Part shown: positions 19,667 to 31,178 of the stretch, piece after piece
Layout: each line of letters starts with the position of its first letter
How positions within the stretch are numbered: position 1 is the stretch's first letter
Notes under the pieces: generated by a model
Databases searched by the model: none
What the model was told of the DNA's origin: nothing
What the model saw: the letters and a program-made list of their open reading frames with translations, nothing else
NCBI GenBank assembly: GCA_963924555.1
Contig: OZ004584.1
Location: forward strand, 8,121,001-8,185,000
Source: Crambe crambe
Taxonomy: Eukaryota > Porifera > Demospongiae > Poecilosclerida > Crambeidae
DNA length: 64,000 nucleotides
Direction of reading: 5' to 3'
Translations under genes and position numbers: made by a program

Positions 19667-20873
19667 TTAACGACACTGTTGAAGACAGTCACTTTTGGTT
19701 TCAAAATTGTTGGCATTTCCTCTGCATCCTCCATAGATGAACCTGCGACAGGAGCGAGACCTACTGTGGTAGTAGTAATGCACGAAGTGGGCATGACATG
19801 GACCAGTCTTCGGAGGGAGGGAGCAGGTATTACTGAGACTACATGCTCTCCTAGTGCAGGCTACACCACCATTAGCCAATTAAACATCGACTGTATAAAT
19901 AATTATTTAATGGATAATAAGCTAGGTGTCCTTCCATTATGATGCTCTATTCATCTTGGCCTTACCACTTATTGCAGCCATCAGAGGATGGAAAAGATTC
20001 TCCCACATTATATGTCCTGCCATTGTACCTGCAAGCTATAAGTAGCTCTGATGCATTTTAATGCTATTAACTAGCACTTCAATATGTGTATTCATCGTGC
20101 ACTTACTTTTTTTACTGCTACACTTTTGCTTTCTCTGTTTTGAAATTGTTGGCATTTCCTCCACATCCTCCATAGGTGAAACTATGGCAGTAATGAGACC
20201 TACTGCTGTAATAGTAATGCGTGAAGTGGGCACGACATGGGCCAGTCTCTGGAGGGAGGGTGCAAGGATTACATGCTCTCCTTGTGCAGGCTACACGACC
20301 ATTAGCCAAACATTGACTGTATACAATAATATATGACAGAAATGCAACCAATTGTATCATAATTATAGTAGCTAATGTTGTAGAAAAGCAAGGGATCCCA
20401 GCCAGTGTTGGGTACTAGGTTATGTTCTTAGGGTGCACCTCCATTATCTATTCTCTTACCACTTATTGCAGCCGTCAGACGATGGAAAAGAGTCCCTTAT
20501 ATCATATGTCTGGCCATTGTATCTGCAAGCTTCAAGGAATTATCATTTATGCTAGCACTTCTTTTGTTACACATGTATAAACTGCCTACTTTTTGCTCTA
20601 CACCTTTGAAGACAGGGTTTTGAAATTTCCTCCACATCCACCATAGGTGAATCTGCGACAGGAACGAGACCTACTATCATAGTAAATGCACAAAGTGAGC
20701 ACAAGACTCCAGAGGGAGGGTGCAAGGATAACCACCTGTTTCATATCAGTTATCGCATGCTTCCAAATACTATATTGAAGTATTTGGCTACAGTGTAGAC
20801 CCATATTAAATACCTGCAGCTGTTATGAGAATCTGAGAACACACAGGACAACAAAATCTTCAGTGGGTGACAT
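19667..20873 (-). pseudogene. Kunitz inhibitor gene B, degraded
   Basis: Same layout as gene A on the minus strand: a signal-peptide-like exon near 20873, a decayed first Kunitz domain (about 20600-20740), a linker exon near 20460-20540, a second Kunitz domain (about 20130-20310), a second linker near 19965-20040 and a third Kunitz domain (19667-19879) whose six cysteines are intact with His at P1. Several disruptions affect the signal exon and the first two domains, so no full-length product is expected. The best-preserved part is the last domain. Confidence 0.7.
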
Positions 20874-21013
20874 CTTCAGTAAAGCAGTAGTAGCAGTAGT
20901 AGCAATAGAAGGATCTTCTTACACAAAATTGTTTGTTATTGATGTTGTACTGCATGTTGTTATCTATTGCATGAGTGGGCGTGGTCATCATTGTGGGAGT
21001 GGCTCGTGGACTA

Positions 21014-23056
21014 ATGGCTGGAAAGAATAGTAGACCTCATTCTTACATATTGTTGAGAGAGAAAGATAACTTTTCTCGTGGATATCTATTAGAATTGCGT
21101 AGTGATGGTTCCTACTACCAACATTCCCATAGATACATCCCTTTTATGATTGATCCTCTTCCACGTTGTACTTGTAGTGCTGATGAGGTGGCTGCACTTA
21201 GTAAAGAAGAGTGTGTGGTTCTGGATGGCACTAACTCTGATGCTGACCGCTACACAATCTACAGCACTCCAGGGAAGCTGAAGTGGGGGTGTGGTCTCAA
21301 GGTGGGGGACACTGTTTTGGCACGACTACCTGATGGGAGTGGGCGTGGTTCCTCTGGTGGTGGACAGCAGCACCAGTACACAACTGCCATCATTAGGTGG
21401 TGTGGGGAGACTGATTATGTTGGTCATAAATTTGGAGTGGAGATCACAGTATGTATGAACTAGCTAGTACCAAGCTAATCTGGCAGCCCCGAGCGCTGGC
21501 TACGCCAGATCAGTACCAAGCATCCCTCCCTTCTCCCTGAGTGGTGTCAACTCTGCATGAGTAGAGCATGTGCATGTGTCACATTGTGGAGTAGAGCACA
21601 TGTGGTGCAAGTCTTTAACTTAGTGATTTCAAGAAACTCCATTTCTACAGTCATAATTATGATGTGCTCCTGTTAGTTTCCCTCACAACATTTGTCTTGA
21701 TTGCTCTGATATTAACTTTAGGACCAGCAGTACCGTGGACATGGGGACACTAGTGGAACTTGTGGTCCTACTAGGTACTTCACTTGTGAAAAAAGATGTG
21801 GTCTCTTTCTGTCTTTGGCTGAGCTGGAGCAACCACCTCCTATTAATGCAATGTCAAGTGGTGAGTCGCAAGATCGTATCTTACAACTGGAGAAAAAATT
21901 GAGAAAGAAAATACAAAAAACTCACCACCTCCAGCAGCAGCTGAGGCAAGAAAGAGAACAGGTGAACAGACTGCAGGGGGAGGTGAGGATGAAGGACCAG
22001 GAGGTGAGGGAGGAGAGGGAGACAGTGGTCAGACTGCAGGAGGAGGTGAGGAGGAAAGACGAAGAGCTGCAGCAAACTGCAATTAGATTTGAAGATCAGC
22101 TGAGAGGACAGAGAGAGCGTCACATGGTTGAATTGCAGCGTGTGAGGAGCGAGTCAGAACAGTACCAACATCAGTTCAGAGAGGAGCAGGTCCAACGACA
22201 GGAACTTGCAGGTCGTATTGAAGGAGTAATGGCCTTATGTAGGGGAGAGACAGTGCCCCCTCAATTGTTGGATCTGTGGGAACTTCCTCATGAAGATGTT
22301 CACATCTCACAGACCATATTGGGAACTGGTGGGTGGGGCTACGTGGCCCAAGGCACATTCCGAGGACAGGTGGTAGCAGTGAAGTGTCTCCATCGAGGAA
22401 TCCTCTCTCCACAGAACGAGGGGAGGGTGAGACGTGAGATCAGCATCATGGCTCAGGTCCGCCATCCCAACCTCCTCCTCCTGATTGGAGCCGTCTTAAC
22501 CACAGAAGGGGTGGGGCCTTTGATTGTCACTGAGCTACTGGACAGGTCCTTACGTTCTGCCTATGAAGAAGGTATTTTGGAAGAAAGGTGTAAAGTACCC
22601 ATCTTGAGGGATGTGGCATCAGCCCTCACCTACCTCCACTCCCACCGCACCCCCATCATCCACAGAGATGTCAGCAGTGCCAATGTCCTCTTAGAAGAAA
22701 CAAAGCCAGCTCTTCAGTGGAAGGCCAAGCTTTCTGACTTCGGATCTGCCAACCTGAGTCACCTTGCAACCACTCCAGCTGAGGGAGCAGCTGTGTACTC
22801 TGCCCCTGAGGTGAGCACGGAAGACCGGAGCCGACAGACAGCCAAGATAGATGTGTACAGCTTTGGTGTGCTGGTGTGTGAGGTGGCTCTGTGTCGCTTC
22901 CCTCCTGACAGACTCCAGTTCCCCTCCATGCTGAGAGACGTGCACCATGCTACTCCAGACATGTTCCCATTGGCACGAGACTGCACCAGCCACGCCCACC
23001 AAGACAGACCTGCAATGAGGCAAGTCCTGGAGAGAATCGACCAACTCGGAAACTGA
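21014..23056 (+). CDS. CYLD-like CAP-Gly-coiled coil-TKL-like kinase, copy E (2 exons)
   Basis: Exons 21014-21448 and 21722-23056, phase 0, about 589 residues. Exon 1: HSYILLREKDNFSRG, DEVAALSKEEC, KLKWGCGLKVGDTVLARL, AIIRWCG, FGVEIT. Exon 2 starts DQQYRGHGDTSGT, so the usual (N/T)DG of the CAP-Gly signature is TSG here; a change at the groove could weaken binding. RYFTCEKRCGLFLSL follows. The coiled coil has one full 21-residue unit plus the terminal unit. The kinase is intact (GTGGWG, VAVK, HRDVSSAN, DFG, APE) and nearly identical to copy D over its last 450 bases. Confidence 0.86.
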
Positions 23057-24540
23057 ATGCCAACATATGTCACAGTGGCCTCTTATATATCCACTCAAAA
23101 CTATTAGGAACTGAGTGGATGTAACTAGAGTTCATTTTTATTGCATGTAGCTATTGGCCTTTTCTAAAGAGGGTATTTAATATCAATTATTATATCTGAA
23201 GAGCATGACTATATACTTTGTGTGTGTAAGAACTTAGAAGTCTCATCATGCATTTGGCTAATATTGTCCTATACAGCTACTGATGCCAGTTCATTGAATC
23301 ACCAAGTCTCCAAGAGCTGTAATAAAGTATGAAGTGACATGATATTAATATGCCTGCCTGCCTGTGTAGAGCTAGTCAGAGTTTATCAGTGAGCAGGAAC
23401 CCAATCACGTTCTACTAGCTAACTACAGTGAACCTACAACCCAGCATTTTATCCTTTGTGCAGAGGTTGTCCTCTTTATGGAGGTTATTTTGCATGATTG
23501 TATTTCAGTTAGATCTTTCTTAGTTGAGAGTTTTCAGAGTGTCCTTTATCAGAAGTTTCATTGACTAAATACAAATAATTTACCCCCCCCCCCCCCCAAA
23601 AAATAATTACATACCAAGTAGAAAGAAAAAGAAATACGTAATAAATGTAATGTAAATAATCCAAGCATGTTTGAAAAACAAAAAACAAAAATAAAACAAA
23701 AACATAACAACAACAACAACTTTCCCACAAAGGTTTAGTCTGAGCAGTCACATCATGCAAGCATGAATAGTTAGTTTATATGAAGTATGAACTAATTATA
23801 AGTTATGTGGCAATATAGTCTTAATAAGTTAGAGCAATGAAGTGTATAATAGCAGAGAAAAAATGACTATAAGTTATGCAGAATGCATGCAGGTGAGCAG
23901 TGAGCTGCTATGTTTATTCAGGAATAAAAGGGAGTGAAATGTAGTATATAGATCATCATTAGCTACTTGAGAAAAGGGAAAGGCATGCATGCATGCAAAG
24001 TTTACAAGCTACATATGAAAATGTACATGAGATGTAAATTCAAGAACAAATGGTCAGATAGCTAAGACCTCTTTTTTCTCAAGTACGATATCTTTATATA
24101 ATCACACTTGCTAGCATGCACCTTTAAAAGCAGTCGAAGGGAGAATTAAGAGTAGAACAGTGATAATTATGATGTGTCCAAATAGCTGTGTTTATTCCAT
24201 GGAGTGGGAAATGGGTATGCCGTTGCTGAAATCAGTGTTCATTGCTGCATGCATGCAGTTAAAGATGACCACCCATAGCTATATCTCATTTGAAAGCAGC
24301 TATATAAAACTAGCTCTTTCATTACAAGAGGCTGCAGACAACTGCAGTTCCAAACTAATACACACAGCAGCTAATTTTCACTAGGTATTCAAAGTTGTGT
24401 CATCATGATAGCTGCTTAGCTAATAAGGTAGCTAATTAATTATAATCCATGCGGACACTTGATGAAAAGGACTTTGCTATTTAGGTGGTCATATGGTGTG
24501 TATATCAGTCTGCTTTTAGCTATAACTATCTACTCTGTTC
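23057..24540. other. Intergenic between copy E and Kunitz C
   Basis: The start (about 23140-23290) matches the 3' flanks of copies D and F. A C-run (about 23583-23597), A-rich runs and a partial copy of the dispersed AACCTCC/GGACAC repeat (about 23430-23545) are present. No gene is seen. Confidence 0.5.
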
Positions 24541-25790
24541 ACCATTTTTAATGACACTGTCGAAGACAGTCACTTTTGGTTTCAAAATTGTTGGCATTTC
24601 CTCTCTGCATCCTCCATAGATGAACCTGCGACAGGAGCGAGACCTACTGTGGTAGTAGTAACGCACGAAGTGGGCATGACATGGACCAGTCTCCAGAGGG
24701 AGGGAGCAGGTATTACTGAGACTACATGCTCTCCTAGTGCAGGCTACACCACCATTAGCCAAACATCGACTGTATAAATAATTATTTAATGGATAATAAG
24801 GTGTCCTTCCATTATGATGCTCTATTCATCTTGGCCTTACCACTTATTGCAGCCATCAGAGGATGGAAAAGATTCTCCTACATTATATGATATCCTGCCA
24901 TTGTACCTGCAAGCTGTAAGTAGCTCTGATGCATTTTAATGCTATTAACTAGCACTGCAATATGTGTATTCATTATGTGCTTACTTTTTTTACTACTACA
25001 CTTTTGAAAACAAGCTTTCTCTGTTTTGAAATTGTTGGCATTTCCTCCACATCCTCCATAGGTGAAACTATGGCAGTAATGAGACCTACTGCTGTAATAG
25101 TAATGTGTGAAGTGGGCACGACACGGGCCAGTCTCCGGAGGGAGGGTGCAAGGATTACATGCTCTCCTTGTGCAGGCTACACGACCATTAGCCAAACATC
25201 GACTGTATACAATAATATATGACAGAAATGTAACCAATTGTATCATAATATATTAGCTATATATTGTTGTAGAAAAGCAAGGGATCCCAGCCAGTGTTGG
25301 ATACGAGGTTATGTTCTTAGGGTGCACCTCCATTATCTATTCTCTTATCATTTATTGCAGCCATTAGACGATGGAAAAGAGTCCCCCACATCATACTGGC
25401 CATTGTATCTACAAGCTTCAACTTCAAGGAATACACATCATTCATCACTTCTTTCGTTATAAACTGCTTACTTCTTGCACTACACCTTTGAAGACAGGCT
25501 TTTTCAGTTTTGAAATTGTTGGCATTTCCTGCACATCCACCATAGGTGAACCTGCGACAGGAACGCAACCTACTATCATAATGGCAACGCACAAAGCGAG
25601 CACGACATGGGCCAGTCTCTGGAGGGAGGGTGCAAGGATTATCACCTGTTCCATAGAAGTTAATTTCTAGACCATGGTTACGTTAAGTATTTGGCTACAG
25701 TGTAGACCCATATTAAATACCTGCAGCTGTTATGAGGATCAGAAGACTGCTGAGAACACACAGGACAACAAAACCTGCAGTGGGTGAGAT
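24541..25790 (-). pseudogene. Kunitz inhibitor gene C, probably degraded
   Basis: Same exon order as gene A on the minus strand: a signal exon near 25790, first Kunitz domain (about 25480-25660), linker (about 25355-25425), second Kunitz domain (about 25005-25210, six cysteines intact, Arg at P1), second linker (about 24835-24915) and a third Kunitz domain (about 24541-24770). A few disruptions, including in the signal exon and the last domain, argue against a normal product, although the middle domain is perfectly readable. It might still be expressed from another start. Confidence 0.6.
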
Positions 25791-25939
25791 CTTCAGAAAA
25801 GTAGTAGTAGTACTAATAGTAGCAAAGCAGCAATAGTAATAGCAGAAGTGAGATCGAGAGGAAATAAAATTAGTCAACCCATCCTATGCGCATGCGCATC
25901 AGAGGGGGAGGGAGCCGCTGGGCATACGACCCTTACCTG

Positions 25940-26783
25940 ATTTTGAGTGAGAAAGGACATTTTCCATTAGAGTCTACCAGCAAAAGCGGTTTAAGAGATC
26001 TAAGAGATTGGCTTGACCAGTTTCTTCTCAGGTACATGTCCACATACCTAGCTAGTTAATAGCCATTCAGTGCTAACCAGAATCTGAACACATCTGCACC
26101 GCACCAGATACTGGTCCCCCTTGATTCTCCAGGGGTGACGATAATTCGTCCCCTCAATGTTTTCTAGTACGTTGATGTCCCCCATGGCCACATGGAAATA
26201 GAATTCAACCATGTCAGAGTCCCTGCTTCTAATCTAATACTAGGTGAGTACTGTGACTCTTATTAAGAAGACTCTAATTAGAGAACTGTCTTAATAAGAG
26301 GTGGCCATTATTAAGATTCCAGCTAGTGGAGGGGCGTTTCCAGGGGTCACCACTCCACTGCATATTTATTTATTGCCCAGGCCAGGGAGGAGCATGGCTT
26401 TGAGATAGCGTCTTGGTCCAGGGAGGATCTTTGGGTACTTTTGGCCTATCTTACATGGATGTTCCTTAAATTCTTTTTGCATTTCTTATAAAATAACCTC
26501 CAAAAGAGGACAACCTCTCTACAAAGGAGAGAACACTGGGTCCCAAGTGTGTCCATAATTTTGGAGGACAGGTGTCACTGTTAGCGTAATGTTGCATTCT
26601 TAACTGCCACTCCTTTAAGGCACAATCATAACTCATTATTGCAGGTGTTTGGAGGTATGGGGGTGTGTCAGGATACGCCCCTGGCCCACATGTATGCAGG
26701 GGTGCATAGCGAATTGCCAACAGTCCAGATGTGGTCCACATGGAAACTGTTGCTAAGATGAACAGCTCCAGTCCAAACTGTAG
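25940..26783 (+). pseudogene. Acyl-CoA dehydrogenase 3' remnant, copy iii
   Basis: The longest remnant. It reads HQILVPLDSPGVTIIRPLN (about 26100-26160), then after a frame break [18 protein letters not shown] up to a donor at 26244; a decayed block near 26376-26420 (GFEIA, LGPG); and a last exon from 26646 reading VFGGMGVCQDTPLAHMY and ending QSKL-stop at 26783. An open stretch before it (about 25957-26031, ending in a donor) may be an upstream exon that I cannot name. Middle exons are absent, so no enzyme is expected. Confidence 0.75.
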
Positions 26784-26914
26784 AAGGATCTTCTCGCACA
26801 AAATAGCAAACTATTAATTTGTGTGTTTGTTCTTTGTTATTGATGTTGTACTGCATGTTGTCTATTGCATGAGTGGGCGTGGTCATCATTGTTGTGGGAG
26901 TGGCTTGTGGACTA

Positions 26915-28948
26915 ATGGCTGGAAGGAATAGTGGATCCCATTATTACATATTGTTGAGAAGTACAGTTCTTTATGCTCGTGGATCTCTATTAAAATTGCT
27001 GAGTGATGGTTCCTACCGACACCATACTACTAGGCATACATCATCTTGGTTTTTAAACATTTTTTCGGTACGTTTTAGTGCTGATGAGGTGGCTGCACTG
27101 AGTAAGGAAGAGTGTATGGTTCTGGATGGTATTGACTCTGATGCTGACCGCTACACAGTCTACAGCACTCCAGGGAAGCTGAAGTGGGGGTGTGGTCTCA
27201 AGGTAGGGGACACTGTTTTGGCACGACTACCTGGTTTGAGTGGGCGTGGCTCCTCTGGTGATGGACAGCAGCACCAGTACACAACTGCCATCATTAGGTG
27301 GTGTGGGAAGACTGAATATAATGGTCATAAATTTGGAGTGGAGATCACAGTATGTATGTACTAGCTAGTACTAAGCATCCCTCCCTTCTCCCTAGGTCTA
27401 CCTCCTATGCATGCTAGTTTAACTTGTGCACGCATAGTGACAAAATGGATATGGGCTGTAACTGTCAGGAGAACACGACTCTGCATGAGTAGAGCATGTG
27501 CATGTGTCACATTGTGGAGTAGAGCACATGTGATGCAAGTCTTTAACTTAGTGATTTCAAGAAACTCCATTTCTACAGTCATAATTATGATGTACTCCTG
27601 TTAGTTTCCCTCACAACATTTGTCTTGACTGCTCTGATATTAACATTAGGACCAGCAGTACCGTGGATGTGGGGACACTGATGGAACTTATACTGAAGAT
27701 GGTGATGTTTCAAGGTATTTCACTTGTGATGATGGATGTGGTCTCTTTTTGTCTTTGGATGAGATGGAGCAACAACCTCCTGTTAGTGCAATGTCGAGTG
27801 GTGAGTCGCAAGATCGTGTGTCACAAGATCGTGTGTCACAACTGGAGAGAGAACTGAGAGAAAAGACACAAGAAACTCACCACCTCCAGCAGCAGCTGAG
27901 GCAAGAAAGAGAACAGGTGAACAGATTGCAGGAGGAGGTGAGGAGGAAGGATGAAGAACTGCGACAAACTGTGACTAGATTTGAAGATCAGCTGAGAGGA
28001 CAGAGAGAGCGTCATGTGGTTGAGTTGCAGCGTGTGAGGAATGAGTCAGAACAGTACCAACGTCAGTTCAGAGAGGAGCAGGTCCAACGACAGGAACTTT
28101 CAGGTCGTATTGAAGGAGTAATTGCCCAACTGAGGGGGGAGACAGTGACCCCTCAACTGCTGGATCTGTGGGAACTCCCTCGTGAAGATGTCCACATCTC
28201 ACAGACCATATTGGGAACTGGTGGGTGGGGCTATGTGGCCCGAGGCACATTCCAAGGACAGGTGGTAGCAGTGAAGTGTCTCCATCGAGGAATCTTCTCC
28301 CCACAGAACGAGGGGAGGGTGAGACGTGAGATCAGCATCATGGCTCAGGTCCGCCATCCCAACCTCCTCCTCCTGATTGGAGCCGTCTTAACCACAGAAG
28401 GGGTGGGGCCTCTGATCGTCACTGAGCTACTGGATAGGTCCTTACGTTCTGCCTATGAAGAAGGTATTTTGGATGAAAGGTGTAAAATATTTATCTTGAG
28501 GGATGTGGCATCAGCCCTCACCTACCTCCACTCCCACCGCACCCCCATCATCCACAGAGATGTCAGCAGTGCCAACGTCCTCTTGGAGCGTACAAGACCA
28601 GAAATTCAGTGGAAGGCCAAGCTTTCTGACTTTGGATCGGCCAATCTGAGTCACCTTGCCACCACTCCAGCTGAGGGAGCAGCTGTGTACTCTGCCCCTG
28701 AGGTGAGCACGGAAGACCGGAGCCGACAGACAGCCAAGATAGACGTGTACAGCTTTGGTGTGCTGGTGTGTGAGGTGGCTCTGTGTCGCTTCCCTCCTGA
28801 CAGACTCCAGTTCCCCTCCATGCTGAGAGACGTGCACCATGCTACTCCAGACATGTTCCCACTGGCAAGAGACTGTACCAGTCACGCCCACCAAGACAGA
28901 CCTGCAATGAGGCAAGTCCTGGAGAGAATCGACCAACTCGGAAACTGA
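26915..28948 (+). CDS. CYLD-like CAP-Gly-coiled coil-TKL-like kinase, copy F (2 exons)
   Basis: Exons 26915-27349 and 27650-28948, phase 0, about 577 residues. Exon 1: HYYILLRSTVLYARG, DEVAALSKEEC, KLKWGCGLKVGDTVLARL, AIIRWCG, FGVEIT. Exon 2: DQQYRGCGDTDGT, RYFTCDDGCGLFLSL. This copy has no full 21-residue unit; the coiled coil goes straight to LQEEVRRKDEELRQ, so it is the shortest. A short duplication DRVSQDRVSQ precedes it. The kinase has GTGGWG, VAVK, HRDVSSAN, DFG and APE; the usual KVPILRDV is KIFILRDV. Nearest neighbour downstream is intact Kunitz gene D on the other strand. Confidence 0.86.
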
Positions 28949-29577
28949 ATGCCAACAGTAGCTTTATGTCACAGTGGCCTCTTATATATTCACTCAAAAC
29001 TGTTAGGAACTTGAATAACTTGAATTACATGTAGCTATTGCCCTTAAATTTTTCTAAAGAGGGTATTATAATTATTATAAATATTATATCTGAAGAGCAT
29101 GACTATACACTTTGTGTGTGTAAGAAGTCTCATCATGCATTTGGCTAGCTATCTAGCTACTAGTCAGTTATGATGACTAGCTTAGCTACTGATACAAAAA
29201 AATGCCTCATTGAATCACCAAGTCTCCAAGAGCTGTATAAAATATGAGGTGACATAATATTAATATGCTTGCCTGCCTAGCTAGTCAGAGTTTATCAGTG
29301 AGCAGGAACCCAATCATGCTAGCTACAGTGAACCTCCAAATAATGGACACACTTAGCTAGAACCCAGCATTTTATCCTTTGTGCAGAGGTTGTCCTCTTT
29401 GGGAGGTTATTTTGTATAATATAACATGATTGATCTTTCTTAGTCGAGAGATTTGTCCTCTTTCAGAGTGTCCTTTATCATTATATATGCAAGTAGGAAA
29501 AAAAAAGAGAAAAAGACTTTGGTATCTAGGTGGTCATATTCAGTCTGCTTTTATAACTAGCTATCTACTCAGTATTT
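28949..29577. other. Intergenic, convergent 3' flanks
   Basis: Matches the flanks of copies D and E at its start and contains a copy of the dispersed AACCTCC...GGACAC repeat at about 29328-29480. No gene. Confidence 0.5.
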
Positions 29578-30395
29578 TTAACGACATTGTTGAAGACAGT
29601 CACTTTTGGTTTCGAAATTGTTGGCATTTCCACTGCATCCACCATAGATGAACCTGCGACAGGAGCGAGACCTACTGTTGTAGTAGTAACGCACGAAGCG
29701 GGCATGACATGGACCAGTCTTCGGAGGGAGGGAGCAGGTATTACTGGGAACACATGATCTCCTAGTGCAGGCTACACGACCATTAGCCAAACATCGACTA
29801 TAAAATTATAGAATTGTCCTTAAGGGATGCTTTTCGTACATCTTTACTCTTGTAAACGGAGCATTGCACTACTTTAGTAAGAGTATAAACACTCTTATTT
29901 TGTGCATTTAAACTTACCACTTATTGCAGCCATTAGATGATGGAAAAGATGCTCCTGCCTGATATCTCATACCCTTATACCTGCAGGCTTTTCCTATTAA
30001 AGAATTAGTATGCACATTTTTGATTGTATCATGTTATCATTACATAATATGTAATAGGCACTTACTTCTTGCACTACATATTTGACGACAGGCTTTTACA
30101 GTTCTGAAATTGTTGGCATTTCCTGCACATCCTCCATAGGTGAACCTACTGCAGGAGCGAGACTTACTGTTGTAGTAGTAACGTGTGATGTGGGAACGAC
30201 ATGGACCAGTCTCCGGAGGGAGGGTGCAAGGATTACCACCTGTTTCATAGAAATTAGTTATCAGTTTTCGAATAATTTCTATATTGAAGTATTTGGCTAC
30301 AGTGTAGACCCATAATATTAAATACCTGCAGTTGTTATGAGGACCAGAAGACTGTTGAGAACACACAGAACAATAAAATCTGCAGTGGGTGACAT
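29578..30395 (-). CDS. Secreted double-Kunitz serine protease inhibitor, gene D
   Basis: Four minus-strand exons: 30326-30395, 30066-30239, 29918-29987, 29578-29797; all GT-AG, 534 bases, 177 residues. Signal peptide [20 protein letters not shown]; Kunitz 1 begins [20 protein letters not shown]; a VWC-like half [20 protein letters not shown]; then RVACTRRSC and Kunitz 2, which ends CLQQCR. P1 residues are Arg and His. It lacks the middle domain pair of gene A, either an ancestral two-domain form or a loss. The promoter side (30396-30540) contains an NRF1-like ACGCGCATGC, also present upstream of genes A and C. Confidence 0.85.
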
Positions 30396-30723
30396 CTTCA
30401 GTAAAGTAGTATAGCAGTATTAGTAGTTTAGCGGTTTAGTTTAGTTTAGATAGCTAGTTGTAAAAGCAGTTTAGTGAGAGAAAGTGTTGAATCTCTTTAT
30501 GTATTGGCAGCACACCCTACGCGCATGCTCAATAGAGCAAAAATTTAAACCGATTGTTTGTTTTGGCATTGGCCCTTAGGGCTTAATGAACCAAACATTG
30601 GTGAGGTACACAAAAAAATAATAATTATAAAAGCTACTAATGTTTATATCAAGAGATGAGAACAGGTTTTATGTTGAATGGATGCATGATGACACAACAA
30701 GCTAGTTGCCACTAGCTGTGTAT

Positions 30724-31053
30724 TCAAGACGACTTGCCACTGGGAACCTCACATGCTACAATCTTCACCTTTTTGCTGCTAAGTTGTTCCTGGGAATGTG
30801 ATTCTTTGAACTCTGCGTCTTCTATCACACAAGTCCACACATTATCACAGTATCTGTATACTTTTAGTTTTCCCTTGAAGGCATATCGTGTCTTGACTTT
30901 CTGGTTCAGGGATTGAGTCATGCTTTTGTCGAACTGTTGGAGAACCTTGAGTGCAAGATCTGGAGTGACTTGCTGTGATTTTATTTGTTCGTCCAGAGCA
31001 TCTTGGAGCGCTATCCCTAGTGATGTGTTACGGTAAAGTTGATAGGAACTCAT
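30724..31053 (-). CDS. GTF2A2: Transcription initiation factor IIA gamma subunit
   Basis: Single-exon frame of 109 residues, the normal length for the TFIIA small subunit. It starts [20 protein letters not shown], matching the four-helix N-terminal part, and has [17 protein letters not shown] and KVKIVACE of the C-terminal beta-barrel. TFIIA-gamma joins TFIIA-alpha/beta to stabilise TBP on the TATA box in the nucleus. Divergent from citrate synthase, with 125 bases between the two start codons. Confidence 0.95.
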   Translation of the reverse strand: MSSYQLYRNTSLGIALQDALDEQIKSQQVTPDLALKVLQQFDKSMTQSLNQKVKTRYAFKGKLKVYRYCDNVWTCVIEDAEFKESHSQEQLSSKKVKIVACEVPSGKSS

Positions 31054-31178
31054 TCTTCTCGAGAATCCAGGAGTTCAAAGGTCATCTAATGTCCACGTGA
31101 TCCAATAATTGACCTTTGGTTTCCTAGATTCTCTCTAATAGCATAGCTCTCACTCGATCTCCATCAGGGAGTAAAGCA
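31054..31178. promoter_or_regulatory. Bidirectional promoter of GTF2A2 and citrate synthase
   Basis: Only 125 bases separate the two start codons. The segment contains a CACGTG E-box at 31094-31099 followed at once by a CCAAT motif (atCCAATaat). No TATA box is obvious. A single short region serving two housekeeping genes is inferred from the geometry. Confidence 0.7.

Noticed and set aside
13237-30395. Kunitz genes as venom-type toxins
   Set aside because: The domains have normal inhibitor features in a sponge-like genome and nothing points to a toxin; protease inhibitor is the simpler reading.
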